Assembly (NCBI GenBank): GCA_002359735.1
Contig: DENS01000014.1
Coordinates: forward strand, 1-31,922
Reading direction: 5' to 3'
DNA length: 31,922 bases
Origin: Micavibrio sp. UBA2638
Lineage (GTDB): Bacteria > Pseudomonadota > Alphaproteobacteria > Micavibrionales > Micavibrionaceae
How positions within the stretch are numbered: position 1 is the stretch's first letter; each line of letters begins with the position of its first letter. A program made the position numbers and the translations under genes. The notes under the pieces were generated by a model. It did no database searches. It saw only the letters and a list, made by a program, of their open reading frames with translations, and was not told the origin of the DNA. Of the stretch, positions 15,886-25,500 are shown piece after piece.

Positions 15886-16605
15886 ATGGCGAATTCAAAG
15901 AAAATGAAGGCAGCATTGGAAAAAGTTGACCGTACAAAATTTTACGGTATTCAAGAAGCTGTAGAAATCCTTAAAGGCCTTTCCAAGTCTCGTAATTTTG
16001 ATGAAAGCATCGAAATTGCCATGAATTTGGGGGTTGACCCGCGTCACGCCGATCAGGCTGTGCGCGGCATGGTGTCTTTACCGAATGGTACAGGCGCAAC
16101 AATCCGTGTGGCCGTGTTTGCACGTGATGAAAAAGCTGAAGAAGCCAAAAAAGCCGGTGCCGATGTTGTTGGTGCCGAAGATCTGGCCGACAAGATCAAG
16201 GCGGGTGAAATGGATTTCGAACGTGTAATCGCATCCCCGGACATGATGGGTATCGTTGGTCAGCTGGGTAAAGTTCTTGGCCCGAAAGGCATGATGCCAA
16301 ACCCGAAATTGGGGACTGTTACGCCAAACGTTGCCGATGCTGTTAAGGCCGCCAAAGGTGGCGCGATTGAATTCCGTGCTGAAAAGGCCGGTATCGTTCA
16401 TGCGGGTGTTGGTAAAAGCTCATTCGATACAAAGAAGCTGACAGAAAATATTACCTTCTTTATTGATGCTATTCAAAGAGCCAAGCCGGCTGGTGCAAAG
16501 GGGTCCTACATCCGTAAGATTACCCTGACATCATCCATGGGCCCTGGCATTAAAATCGATTTGGCGAGTGTTACTGGCGCAGCCCAGCAAGGCAAGGCAG
16601 CGTAA
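15886..16605 (+). CDS. rplA: 50S ribosomal protein L1
   Basis: A 239-residue L1 (usual about 230), part of the mobile stalk at the E site and, in other bacteria, translational repressor of the rplK-rplA mRNA. Recognisable segments are MNLGVDPRHADQAVRG, LGKVLGPKGMMPNPKLGTV (hallmark) and EFRAEKAGIVHAGVGK. It begins 3 nt after the rplK stop, so translation is coupled. A perfect terminator follows 25 nt after the stop. Confidence 0.98.
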   Translation: MANSKKMKAALEKVDRTKFYGIQEAVEILKGLSKSRNFDESIEIAMNLGVDPRHADQAVRGMVSLPNGTGATIRVAVFARDEKAEEAKKAGADVVGAEDLADKIKAGEMDFERVIASPDMMGIVGQLGKVLGPKGMMPNPKLGTVTPNVADAVKAAKGGAIEFRAEKAGIVHAGVGKSSFDTKKLTENITFFIDAIQRAKPAGAKGSYIRKITLTSSMGPGIKIDLASVTGAAQQGKAA

Positions 16606-16630
16606 GCGGTTTTGCGACAGATAATGAATA

Positions 16631-16661
16631 AAAAAACCCCGCTTGAATGGCGGGGTTTTTT
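16631..16661 (+). terminator. Intrinsic terminator after rplA
   Basis: AAAAAACCCCGC (16631-16642) and GCGGGGTTTTTT (16650-16661) form a perfect 12-bp stem with a 7-nt loop that ends in a T tract. It closes rplK-rplA. Confidence 0.95.
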
Positions 16662-16736
16662 GTATGGTGATACCGCTGAAATTCGATTTAGTTTTGTCAT
16701 AGAGCATGCATGTGCCGTATGCAAAAAAATAAAGTG

Positions 16737-16766
16737 TTGACAAGTGTTGCCGGGTTTGAGTATATA
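16737..16766 (+). promoter_or_regulatory. Promoter of rplJ-rplL
   Basis: A consensus -35 TTGACA (16737-16742), an 18-nt spacer and -10 TATATA (16761-16766) follow directly after the rplA terminator. It would give an mRNA with a leader of about 170 nt before rplJ. Confidence 0.75.
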
Positions 16767-16772
16767 GCCCTC

Positions 16773-16944
16773 ACATATTGACCTGTCCAAGACTGTTAGG
16801 TGTGCCAATTGGTACTGAAAATTGCCTTTCATAGATAGGAAAGCAAAAGCGCATCACCTTGTGATCGATTGTTTTCTTTTGGATAGGACGGAGCCATTGC
16901 GCTTCGTTTTTTTTGTTTTGACGTATTAGATAAGGAATAAAGCT
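16773..16944 (+). promoter_or_regulatory. rplJ leader (candidate L10 leader RNA)
   Basis: About 170 nt of untranslated leader with segments typical of proteobacterial L10 leaders: GACCTGTCCAAGACTGTTAGG near its start and GGATAGGACGGAGCCATTGCGC later, then the A+T-rich stretch and AAGGA before rplJ. In E. coli the L10-(L12)4 complex binds such a kink-turn leader to repress its own synthesis. Assignment is by position and pattern; the full fold was not computed. Confidence 0.6.
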
Positions 16945-17463
16945 ATGGGCATGAGCCGAGCACAGAAAGAGACTGAAATTAAGGAATTGAATGAGCGTTT
17001 CTCAAATGATGAAATCGTGGTGGTTACGCATTATTCTGGTTTAACGGTTTCCGAGATTACCGACCTTCGTTCACAGCTGCGTGCTGAAGGGGCTAGTTTT
17101 AAGGTAACAAAAAACACATTGGCGAAATTGGCGCTTAAGGACACAAAGTTTGAAGCGATGTCCGATATGTTTGTGGGGCCAACAGGTGTTGCAACATCGC
17201 AGGACCCAGTTGCCGCGGCCAAGATTGCTTATAAATTTGCTAAAGATAACAAAAATCTGATCATCGTTGGTGGTGCGCTGGGGGATAAAATCCTGAGTGT
17301 TGAAGAAGTTGAGACATTGGCGAAATTGCCTTCTCTGGACGAAATCCGCTCCAAGCTGGTGGGGCTTTTGGTTGCTGCGCCAACAAAACTGGTTGGTATC
17401 ATGCAGGCACCGGCCCGCGATATGGTTGGTGTTACCAAGGCTTATGGAGAAAAAGGCGAATAG
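16945..17463 (+). CDS. rplJ: 50S ribosomal protein L10
   Basis: A 172-residue L10, base of the stalk that anchors L7/L12 dimers through its C-terminal helix. Family features are MSRAQKE near the N-terminus, VVTHYSGLTVSEITDLR, FKVTKNTLAKLAL and GVTKAYGEK at the end. The AAGGA ribosome-binding site fits ATG 16945; ATG 16951 two codons later is possible. It is followed by a 120-nt gap with interleaved inverted repeats before rplL. Confidence 0.97.
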   Translation: MGMSRAQKETEIKELNERFSNDEIVVVTHYSGLTVSEITDLRSQLRAEGASFKVTKNTLAKLALKDTKFEAMSDMFVGPTGVATSQDPVAAAKIAYKFAKDNKNLIIVGGALGDKILSVEEVETLAKLPSLDEIRSKLVGLLVAAPTKLVGIMQAPARDMVGVTKAYGEKGE

Positions 17464-17481
17464 TTTTAGCCAAACAGTTTT

Positions 17482-17538
17482 CGGGTTTTGAGCCTCGTGA
17501 ATGCGCGAAAAACCCGGTTAAAAAAACGAAGCATTCAC
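17482..17538 (+). repeat. Interleaved inverted repeats between rplJ and rplL
   Basis: Two 8-bp pairs overlap in order A-B-A'-B'. CGGGTTTT (17482-17489) pairs with AAAACCCG (17509-17516), and GTGAATGC (17497-17504) pairs with GCATTCAC (17531-17538). Formed together they would make an H-type pseudoknot; otherwise they are mutually exclusive hairpins. There is no U tract, so it is not a terminator. It may set the rplL:rplJ ratio by RNA processing or structure (inference). Confidence 0.6.
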
Positions 17539-17583
17539 AAGGCAGAAGTAAATTTTAATTTGTAAACTAAGGAGTGAAAAAAA

Positions 17584-17964
17584 ATGGCTGCTGATCTAGG
17601 TAAAATTGTTGATCAATTATCTGAACTAACTGTATTGGAGGCTGCTGAGCTTTCAAAACTTCTGGAAGAAAAATGGGGTGTAACTGCCGCTGCTGCTGCA
17701 CCTGTTGCTGTTGCGGCTGCCGCTGGTGGTGATGCCGCTGCTGCAGAAGAAAAAGATAGCTTTGATGTTATTCTTGAATCTGCTGGTGGTAACAAAATCG
17801 CAGTGATTAAAGAAGTTCGTGCGATCACAGGTCTTGGCTTGAAAGAAGCGAAAGACTTGGTTGAAGCCGGTGGAAAAGCCTTGAAAGAAGGCGCTAAGAA
17901 AGACGAAGCCGAAGAAATCAAGAAGAAATTGGAAGAAGCTGGCGCAACAATCAAGCTTGCTTAA
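17584..17964 (+). CDS. rplL: 50S ribosomal protein L7/L12
   Basis: A 126-residue stalk protein that recruits translation factors. It has the N-terminal dimerisation domain, an Ala-rich flexible hinge (about residues 37-58) and the C-terminal factor-binding domain (NKIAVIKEVRAITGLGLKEAKDLVE). AAGGAG with good spacing precedes the ATG, in keeping with the need for several copies per ribosome. A strong terminator follows 19 nt after the stop. Confidence 0.98.
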   Translation: MAADLGKIVDQLSELTVLEAAELSKLLEEKWGVTAAAAAPVAVAAAAGGDAAAAEEKDSFDVILESAGGNKIAVIKEVRAITGLGLKEAKDLVEAGGKALKEGAKKDEAEEIKKKLEEAGATIKLA

Positions 17965-17983
17965 TTCTTCAATTATTAATACC

Positions 17984-18024
17984 AAAGCATTTCCCGTTTT
18001 ATAGCACGGGGAATGCTTTTTTTT
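17984..18024 (+). terminator. Intrinsic terminator after rplL
   Basis: AAAGCATTTCCCGT pairs with ACGGGGAATGCTTT (one G-T wobble), with a loop of about 8 nt and a run of eight T. It separates rplJ-rplL from rpoB-rpoC, unlike E. coli where an attenuator lets part of the transcripts through. Confidence 0.92.
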
Positions 18025-18044
18025 GCGAATGGTCTAATAAGTGG

Positions 18045-18073
18045 TTGACATGACTTTAGAACTAGGCCATATA
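18045..18073 (+). promoter_or_regulatory. Predicted promoter of rpoB-rpoC
   Basis: Consensus -35 TTGACA (18045-18050), a 17-nt spacer and CATATA (18068-18073), or TATAGC with a 19-nt spacer. It lies right after the rplL terminator and gives a leader of about 180 nt. Confidence 0.6.
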
Positions 18074-18156
18074 GCTAACAAACTTTTCTGAATAGAAAAA
18101 CGTGATTGGCCAAGATATACGATCATATACGGCAATAGCCGACTAGAAATTAAACA

Positions 18157-18208
18157 ACCGCTTCATCCCCTTAATTTGAAGGGCGGAAGGAGCGGGTTTT
18201 GGTTTTTT
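18157..18208 (+). promoter_or_regulatory. Attenuator-like hairpin in the rpoB leader
   Basis: CCGCT (18158-18162) pairs with AGCGG (18190-18194 region), with inner TCC/GGA and CTT/AAG pairs, followed by GTTTTGG and six T. The form resembles an imperfect terminator located about 50 nt before rpoB. It could let the cell adjust read-through into rpoBC; this is inference from sequence only. Confidence 0.4.
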
Positions 18209-18259
18209 AACTCTATTCCCGTGGGAAAGAGATATTTTATAAGGACGAAGGAAACTACT

Positions 18260-21200
18260 ATGAGTGCATCAGCCGCAAACCAAGAAATTAATATTCCTCC
18301 AGCCAACAGTGTAGAAAGTTATACAGGTCGCAAGCGAATTCGCCGTAACTTCGGTAAGATCGAAGAAGTGGCTCGCATGCCGAATCTGATTGAAGTGCAA
18401 AAGCGCTCTTATGAACTTTTTCTTCAGGCTTTCACCAATGCGGATGATCGCTTGCAGCAGGGGTTGGAAGAGGTCTTTTCTTCCGTATTTCCTATTAAAG
18501 ACTTTTCTGATAAGGCCGAGATCGACTATGTGAAGTATGAGTTGGAGGAGCCGAAATATGATGTTGAGGAATGTCAGCAGCGCGGTATGACATTTGCCGC
18601 GCCTTTGCGTGTGACATTGCGTTTGTCCGTATTTGATGTTGATGAAGATACAGGTCTTCGTTCTATCCGCGACATTAAGGAGCAGGATGTCTATATGGTA
18701 GACATGCCTTTGATGACGGAAAACGGTACTTTTGTCGTGAATGGAACGGAGCGCGTGATCGTTTCTCAGATGCACCGTTCACCCGGTGTATTCTTTGATC
18801 ATGACGGCGGTAAGACGCACACATCCGGTAAATATTTGTTTGCCGCGCGCGTTATTCCATACCGCGGTTCCTGGTTGGATTTTGAATTCGATGCGAAAGA
18901 CCAGATGTATGTTCGTATCGACCGTCGTCGTAAATTGCCAGTAACGACATTCCTGCGTGCGCTTGATTCGATGGAAACAGAAGAATATCGCAAAGAGTGC
19001 GAAGCGCAGGACGAGGCCGTTGATCCATTGTTGGTTCAGGGTATGTCCAATGAAGAAATTCTGGGTACGTTTTATGATGTCGTAACCTATAAGAAGGATA
19101 AGAAAGGGTGGAAAACACCATTTAGCGGCATGCAGATGCGCGGCGTAAAGCTGAATTATGATCTGGTTGATGCCAAAACTGGTAAGGCCGTTGCTGAGGC
19201 CGGCGATAAATTGACCGCCCGTAAGATTAAAAAGCTGGAAGAGGGCGGGCTGAAGGATATCCTGGTGCAGGATGAGCAATTGATCACCCAATATCTTGGC
19301 GCCGATATTTTTGATCCGCAAACCGGTCAGATTCTGTTGGAAGCCGGTCATGAAGTGACTGAGGAAGATTTGCAAACACTGGCAGACCTAAAGGTTGAAG
19401 ACCTGCCGATTCTTGCGATTGACCATTTGAATGTGGGGCCTTATATCCGCAACACAATGATGGTTGATAAATGTGATACACGTGAAGAAGCGTTGATCGA
19501 TATTTACCGCGTCATGCGCCCGGGTGAGCCGCCGACAGTTGAATCGGCCGATGGCTTGTTTAACTCTCTGTTCTTTGACCCGGAGCGTTATGATTTATCC
19601 CCTGTTGGCCGCGTGAAAATGAATGCCCGTCTTGATCTGGATGCACCTGATCAGTTCCGTGTTTTGTGTAAGGCTGATATTCTGGCGATCTTGAAATACC
19701 TGCATGGTCTGAAAGATGGTAAAGGTGAAGTCGACGATATTGATAACCTTGGTAATCGCCGCGTTCGCTCTGTCGGTGAGTTGATGGAAAATCAGGTCCG
19801 TATCGGCTTGTTGCGTATGGAGCGCGCCATTCGCGAGCGCATGAGCTCTGTTGAAATTGACACTTATATGCCTCATGACTTGATTAACTCCAAGCCTGCT
19901 CAGGCGGCTGTACGTGAATTCTTCGGGTCTTCCCAGCTGTCACAGTTTATGGACCAGACAAACCCATTGTCTGAAATCACGCATAAGCGCCGCTTATCGG
20001 CCTTGGGGCCGGGTGGTTTGACGCGCGAGCGCGCCGGATTTGAAGTGCGTGACGTGCATCCAACCCATTATGGCCGTATTTGTCCGATTGAAACACCTGA
20101 GGGGCCCAATATTGGTCTGATTAATTCATTGGCGACATTTGCCCGTGTCAATCAGTACGGTTTTATTGAGAGCCCATACCGCAAGATAGAAAACGGTAAG
20201 GTTACTTCGGAAGTTGTTTACATGTCGGCTATGGAAGAGGCCAAGTATACGGTGGCGCAGGCCAATTCTGAGCTGGATAAAAATGGTACATTTGTTAATG
20301 AGCTGGTTTCTTGCCGTAAGGCCGGTGAAAACTTGATGGCCACGCCGGATCAGATTGAATATATCGACGTTTCGCCAAAACAGATTGTGTCGGTTGCGGC
20401 GTCTCTTATTCCGTTCCTGGAAAATGACGATGCGAACCGTGCTTTGATGGGATCAAACATGATGCGTCAGGCCGTTCCATTGTTAAAGGCATCGGCCCCG
20501 CTTGTTGGTACAGGGATGGAGGCGACTGTTGCCCGTGATTCCGGTGCTGCGATTGCTGCGCGCCGCGGCGGTCTTGTGACCAAAGTGGATGCGACGCGTA
20601 TTGTTGTGCAGGCCACCGAGCGCAAGAGTGCAGATGAACCTGTGGTTGATATTTACAAATTGCACAAATTCCAGCGTTCAAACCAGAATACCTGTATTAA
20701 CCAGCGCCCATTGGTGAAGGTTGGTGATCATGTAAAGGCTGGTGATGTGATTGCGGATGGGCCGTCCACACAATTGGGTGAATTGGCCCTGGGTAAAAAC
20801 ATTCTGGTGGCCTTCATGCCCTGGAATGGATATAACTTCGAAGACTCGATCCTGATTTCCGAAAAGATTGTGTCTGATGATGTGTTTACTTCGATCCACC
20901 TTGAGGAATTCGAAGTGATGGCCCGTGATACCAAATTGGGCACGGAAGAAATTACGCGCGATATTCCTAACGTTGGTGAAGAAGCCCTGAAACATCTTGA
21001 CGAAGCCGGTATCGTTCATATTGGTGCCGAGGTCGGCCCAGGCGATATTCTGGTTGGTAAAGTAACGCCCAAGGGTGAATCTCCGATGACCCCGGAAGAA
21101 AAATTGCTGCGCGCGATTTTTGGTGAAAAAGCCGCGGATGTGAAGGATACATCCTTACGCTTGCCACCTGGCGCTGTCGGTACAGTGGTTGAGGTTCGCG

Positions 21201-22504
21201 TGTTTAACCGCCGCGGCGTTGATAAAGATGCCCGTGCGCTTTCTATTGAAGCGCAGGAGATCGAACGTTTGGCAAAAGACCGTGATGATGAACGCAAAAT
21301 TCTTGAGGATGGCTTCTATGCCCGTCTTGAAGAGTTGCTGGACGGTCAGGTCGTTGCGCAGGCACCGAAAGATGCCAAGCTGAAGAAGGGCACAAAAATC
21401 ACGAAGAAAGATTTGGATGCGATTGAGAAACGCGGCCTATGGCGTCAAATCGCCGTTGAAGATGAAGGCGTGATGGCTGACATTGAGGCTATGTCTAAAT
21501 CTTTCGATGATGCCGTTGACAACATCAAAGAGCGTTTTGAAAATAAAGTTGAAAAACTTCAGCGCGGTGATGAATTAATGCCGGGCGTCATGAAAATGGT
21601 TAAGGTTTTCGTGGCCATTAAGCGTAAAATGCAGCCCGGTGATAAAATGGCCGGTCGTCACGGTAACAAAGGTGTTGTATCACGCATTATGGCGCAGGAA
21701 GACATGCCTTATCTTGAAGATGGTACACCCGTCGAGATCGTGCTGAACCCGCTTGGGGTTCCATCCCGTATGAATGTGGGACAGATTTTGGAGACGCATC
21801 TGGGTTGGGCCGCGGCCTCTCTTGGGCGTCAAGTCGGTGAAATGATTGATGCCTTCGCCGATCGCAAAAATCCCAATGCGACTGAACGTAAAGAGCTGGA
21901 TGAAAAATTGAAGGTTATTTACGGTGAGCGTGAACATAAGGAGAAAGTGACCAAGCTGGATAACGATCAGGTTATCGAAATGTGCAATAATTTGCGCGAT
22001 GGTGTGCCAATGGCGACACCTGTTTTCGATGGTGCGGACGAAGCCGATATCTCTCATCTTTTGGAAAAAGCCGGATTGGACCGTTCAGGTCAAATGACGC
22101 TTGTGGATGGCCGTACCGGTGAAAAATTCCACCGTAAGGTGACCGTGGGCTATATGTATATGCTGAAACTGCACCACCTGGTCGATGATAAGATCCACGC
22201 CCGTTCGATCGGTCCATATTCTCTTGTTACGCAACAGCCGCTGGGTGGTAAAGCCCAGTTTGGTGGTCAGCGTTTCGGGGAGATGGAGGTCTGGGCCTTG
22301 CAGGCATACGGCGCGGCTTACACCTTGCAGGAAATGCTGACGGTGAAATCGGACGATGTGGCCGGTCGCTCGAAAGTCTATGAAGCGATTGTTCGCGGTG
22401 AAGATAATTTCGAAATCGGTATCCCTGAGTCCTTTAACGTTCTGACAAAAGAATTGAAGGCGCTGGGGCTGAATGTTGATCTGAAGCAGAGTGGGAATAG
22501 CTAA
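18260..22504 (+). CDS. rpoB: DNA-directed RNA polymerase subunit beta
   Basis: A 1414-residue beta subunit. The rifampicin pocket reads SQLSQFMDQTNPLSEITHKRR (from S558), with D565, H575 and S580 matching E. coli D516, H526 and S531, so no common resistance change is present. The numbering offset of 49 shows extra residues before the pocket compared with E. coli (1342 aa). The conserved GRHGNKGV and RFGEMEVWALQAYGAA are present. I chose ATG 18260 because AAGGACGAAGGA lies upstream; an in-frame TTG at 18176 would translate the leader hairpin. rpoC follows after 55 nt with its own ribosome-binding site. Confidence 0.98.
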   Translation: MSASAANQEINIPPANSVESYTGRKRIRRNFGKIEEVARMPNLIEVQKRSYELFLQAFTNADDRLQQGLEEVFSSVFPIKDFSDKAEIDYVKYELEEPKYDVEECQQRGMTFAAPLRVTLRLSVFDVDEDTGLRSIRDIKEQDVYMVDMPLMTENGTFVVNGTERVIVSQMHRSPGVFFDHDGGKTHTSGKYLFAARVIPYRGSWLDFEFDAKDQMYVRIDRRRKLPVTTFLRALDSMETEEYRKECEAQDEAVDPLLVQGMSNEEILGTFYDVVTYKKDKKGWKTPFSGMQMRGVKLNYDLVDAKTGKAVAEAGDKLTARKIKKLEEGGLKDILVQDEQLITQYLGADIFDPQTGQILLEAGHEVTEEDLQTLADLKVEDLPILAIDHLNVGPYIRNTMMVDKCDTREEALIDIYRVMRPGEPPTVESADGLFNSLFFDPERYDLSPVGRVKMNARLDLDAPDQFRVLCKADILAILKYLHGLKDGKGEVDDIDNLGNRRVRSVGELMENQVRIGLLRMERAIRERMSSVEIDTYMPHDLINSKPAQAAVREFFGSSQLSQFMDQTNPLSEITHKRRLSALGPGGLTRERAGFEVRDVHPTHYGRICPIETPEGPNIGLINSLATFARVNQYGFIESPYRKIENGKVTSEVVYMSAMEEAKYTVAQANSELDKNGTFVNELVSCRKAGENLMATPDQIEYIDVSPKQIVSVAASLIPFLENDDANRALMGSNMMRQAVPLLKASAPLVGTGMEATVARDSGAAIAARRGGLVTKVDATRIVVQATERKSADEPVVDIYKLHKFQRSNQNTCINQRPLVKVGDHVKAGDVIADGPSTQLGELALGKNILVAFMPWNGYNFEDSILISEKIVSDDVFTSIHLEEFEVMARDTKLGTEEITRDIPNVGEEALKHLDEAGIVHIGAEVGPGDILVGKVTPKGESPMTPEEKLLRAIFGEKAADVKDTSLRLPPGAVGTVVEVRVFNRRGVDKDARALSIEAQEIERLAKDRDDERKILEDGFYARLEELLDGQVVAQAPKDAKLKKGTKITKKDLDAIEKRGLWRQIAVEDEGVMADIEAMSKSFDDAVDNIKERFENKVEKLQRGDELMPGVMKMVKVFVAIKRKMQPGDKMAGRHGNKGVVSRIMAQEDMPYLEDGTPVEIVLNPLGVPSRMNVGQILETHLGWAAASLGRQVGEMIDAFADRKNPNATERKELDEKLKVIYGEREHKEKVTKLDNDQVIEMCNNLRDGVPMATPVFDGADEADISHLLEKAGLDRSGQMTLVDGRTGEKFHRKVTVGYMYMLKLHHLVDDKIHARSIGPYSLVTQQPLGGKAQFGGQRFGEMEVWALQAYGAAYTLQEMLTVKSDDVAGRSKVYEAIVRGEDNFEIGIPESFNVLTKELKALGLNVDLKQSGNS

Positions 22505-22559
22505 TTCCCTCTCTTTTTACTCTGGTATGAAAGAATTAATCCTTTAAGGAGCATATAAA

Positions 22560-25500
22560 ATGAATGAATTAATGAACCTCTTTGGCCAGCCAACCGGCCC
22601 GCAAAGTTTTGACAGCATCCGTATCTCGATTGCGAGCCCGGAACAAATGCTCAGCTGGTCTTTTGGTGAAGTGAAGAAACCGGAAACGATCAACTATCGC
22701 ACATTTAAGCCTGAAAAAGATGGTTTGTTCTGTGCCCGTATTTTTGGTCCGATCAAGGATTATGAATGTCTTTGTGGTAAATACAAACGCATGAAATACA
22801 AAGGCATTATCTGTGAAAAATGTGGTGTTGAGGTCACTCTGACCAAAGTGCGCCGCGAGCGCATGGGCCATATTGAGCTGGCCGCGCCTGTTGCGCATAT
22901 CTGGTTCTTGAAATCGTTACCATCCCGTATTGGTCTGATCATGGATATGACCCTGAAGGATCTGGAACGTGTTTTGTATTTCGAGAGTTTCATTGTAATT
23001 GAGCCCGGTATGACACCGCTTAAGCCTTATCAGCTTCTGAGCGAGGAAGAATATATGGCGGCGCAGGATGAATACGGTGAAGAAAATTTCCGTGCCGGTA
23101 TTGGTGCCGAGGCGATGAAAGAAATTCTGTCTTCTCTGGATCTTGAACTGGAAAAAGAAAAGGTTGAGGAAGGTCTTGCCGAAACCAATTCTGAAGCCAA
23201 ACGCAAGAAATTCGTGAAGCGTTTGAAATTGCTGGAGGCCTTTATTGAATCCGGTACGCGTCCTGAATGGATGATTCTGGATGTTGTTCCTGTGCTTCCT
23301 CCGGAATTGCGTCCGCTTGTTCCGCTGGATGGTGGTCGTTTTGCCACGTCTGATTTGAACGATTTATATCGCCGCGTTATTAACCGTAACAACCGTCTGA
23401 AACGCTTGATTGAATTAAGAGCACCAGACATTATTGTGCGTAACGAAAAGCGCATGTTACAGGAATCTGTTGATGCGCTGTTTGACAATGGCCGCCGTGG
23501 CCGCGTGATCACTGGTGCGAATAAGCGTCCGTTGAAATCATTGTCCGATATGCTGAAAGGGAAGCAAGGTCGCTTCCGTCAGAACCTTTTGGGTAAACGC
23601 GTTGACTATTCCGGTCGTTCGGTGATTGTGGTTGGGCCGGAGCTCAAACTCCACCAATGTGGTATTCCCAAGAAAATGGCTTTGGAGCTATTCAAACCGT
23701 TTATCTATCATAAACTTGAAATCTATGGTCTGGCCTCTACTGTCAAGGCCGCCAAGAAAATGGTGGAAAAAGAGCGCCCTGAGGTTTGGGACATTTTGGA
23801 AGAAGTTATCCGCGAACACCCTGTGATGTTGAACCGCGCGCCAACATTGCACCGTCTTGGTATTCAGGCGTTTGAACCGACTTTGATTGAAGGTAAGGCG
23901 ATACAGCTGCACCCGCTTGTCTGTACGGCGTTTAATGCTGACTTTGACGGTGACCAGATGGCCGTGCACGTTCCGTTGTCTGTAGAGGCTCAGTTAGAAG
24001 CCCGTTGTTTAATGATGTCGACAAATAACATTTTGTCTCCCGCCAACGGTAAGCCGATTATTGTGCCGTCGCAGGATATTGTTCTTGGTCTTTATTACCT
24101 GTCTATTGCACTGGATGGTCAACAAGGCGAAGGCATGATCTTCCGCGGTGCCGGCGAGATTATGCATGCTTTGGAAAACAAGGTTGTTTCCTTGCACGCC
24201 AAAATTAAATGTCGTTACCACACCGTTGATGAAAATAACGAACCGATTACGAAGATTGTGGAATCAACAGCCGGTCGTATGATCATGTCTGATTTGTTAC
24301 CACGTCATCCTGAAGTTCCGTTTGATTTGATCAATCAGGTTCTGACGAAAAAAGAAATCTCCAATGTGATTGATACGGTTTATCGTTACTGTGGTCAGAA
24401 GGAATCTGTGATTTTCGCTGACCGCATGATGAAACTTGGTTTCAAATATGCTTGTATTGCAGGTATTTCTTTCGGTAAAGATGACCTGATTATTCCTGAA
24501 GAAAAGCAAAAGCTGGTTGATACGGCCAATGAAAAAGTGGCTGAGTTCGAGCATCAGTATCAGGATGGTTTGATCACCAAAGGTGAGAAGTACAACAAGG
24601 TCGTCGATATCTGGTCAAAATGTACCGATGATGTTGCCGATGCGATGATGAGCAAAATCAACACACTTGAAACCGGAAACATGAACGCCGTTTATATGAT
24701 GGCCCATTCCGGGGCGCGTGGTTCTGCTGCTCAGATCCGCCAGCTTGCCGGTATGCGTGGTTTGATGGCCAAACCATCCGGTGAGATTATTGAAACGCCG
24801 ATTATCTCGAACTTCAAGGAAGGCTTGACCGTGTTGGAATACTTCAACTCCACACACGGCGCGCGTAAAGGTTTGGCCGATACGGCTTTGAAAACGGCGA
24901 ACTCCGGTTATCTGACACGTCGTCTTGTCGATGTGGCTCAGGATGCTATTGTCACCGAAAAAGATTGCGGAAGCACACGCGGTATTTCTATGAAGGCCGT
25001 TATGAATGGGGCCGATGTAGTCGTATCTTTGGCTGAACGCATTCTTGGCCGCAGCGCAGCCGTAGATATATTGAACCCGCTCAATGGTGAAGTCATTGTC
25101 AAGGCTGGTGAAATCATGGATGAGGTTACATCAGAACAGGTTGAAACCGCCGGTGTTGATGAAGTTCTTGTTCGCTCTGTTCTGACTTGTGATTCCGAAG
25201 TTGGAATTTGTGCGACATGTTACGGACGTGATCTTGCCCGCGGTACAATCGTGAATGTTGGCGAGGCCATCGGTGTTATGGCCGCTCAATCGATCGGTGA
25301 ACCGGGTACACAGTTGACCATGCGTACATTCCACATTGGTGGCGCCGCGCAGAAAGGGGCCGAGCGTTCCCATGTTGATGCAAGTATTGCCGCGAAGATC
25401 GAGATTCGTAACAAAAATATTGTTAAGAACTCCTCTGGCGTCTCTATTGTTATGGGCCGTAATACCGAAATTGCGCTTTTGGATGATAAAGGCAAAGAAA

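Noticed and set aside
17461..17583. Terminator between rplJ and rplL
   Set aside because: The inverted repeats here have no T run after them and interleave; they are reported instead as a possible pseudoknot.
18176..18259. Upstream TTG start for rpoB
   Set aside because: It would translate the leader hairpin and adds 28 residues that do not resemble RpoB; ATG 18260 has a good ribosome-binding site.
19922..20000. Possible rifampicin-resistance changes in rpoB
   Set aside because: The residues matching E. coli D516, H526 and S531 are all unchanged.
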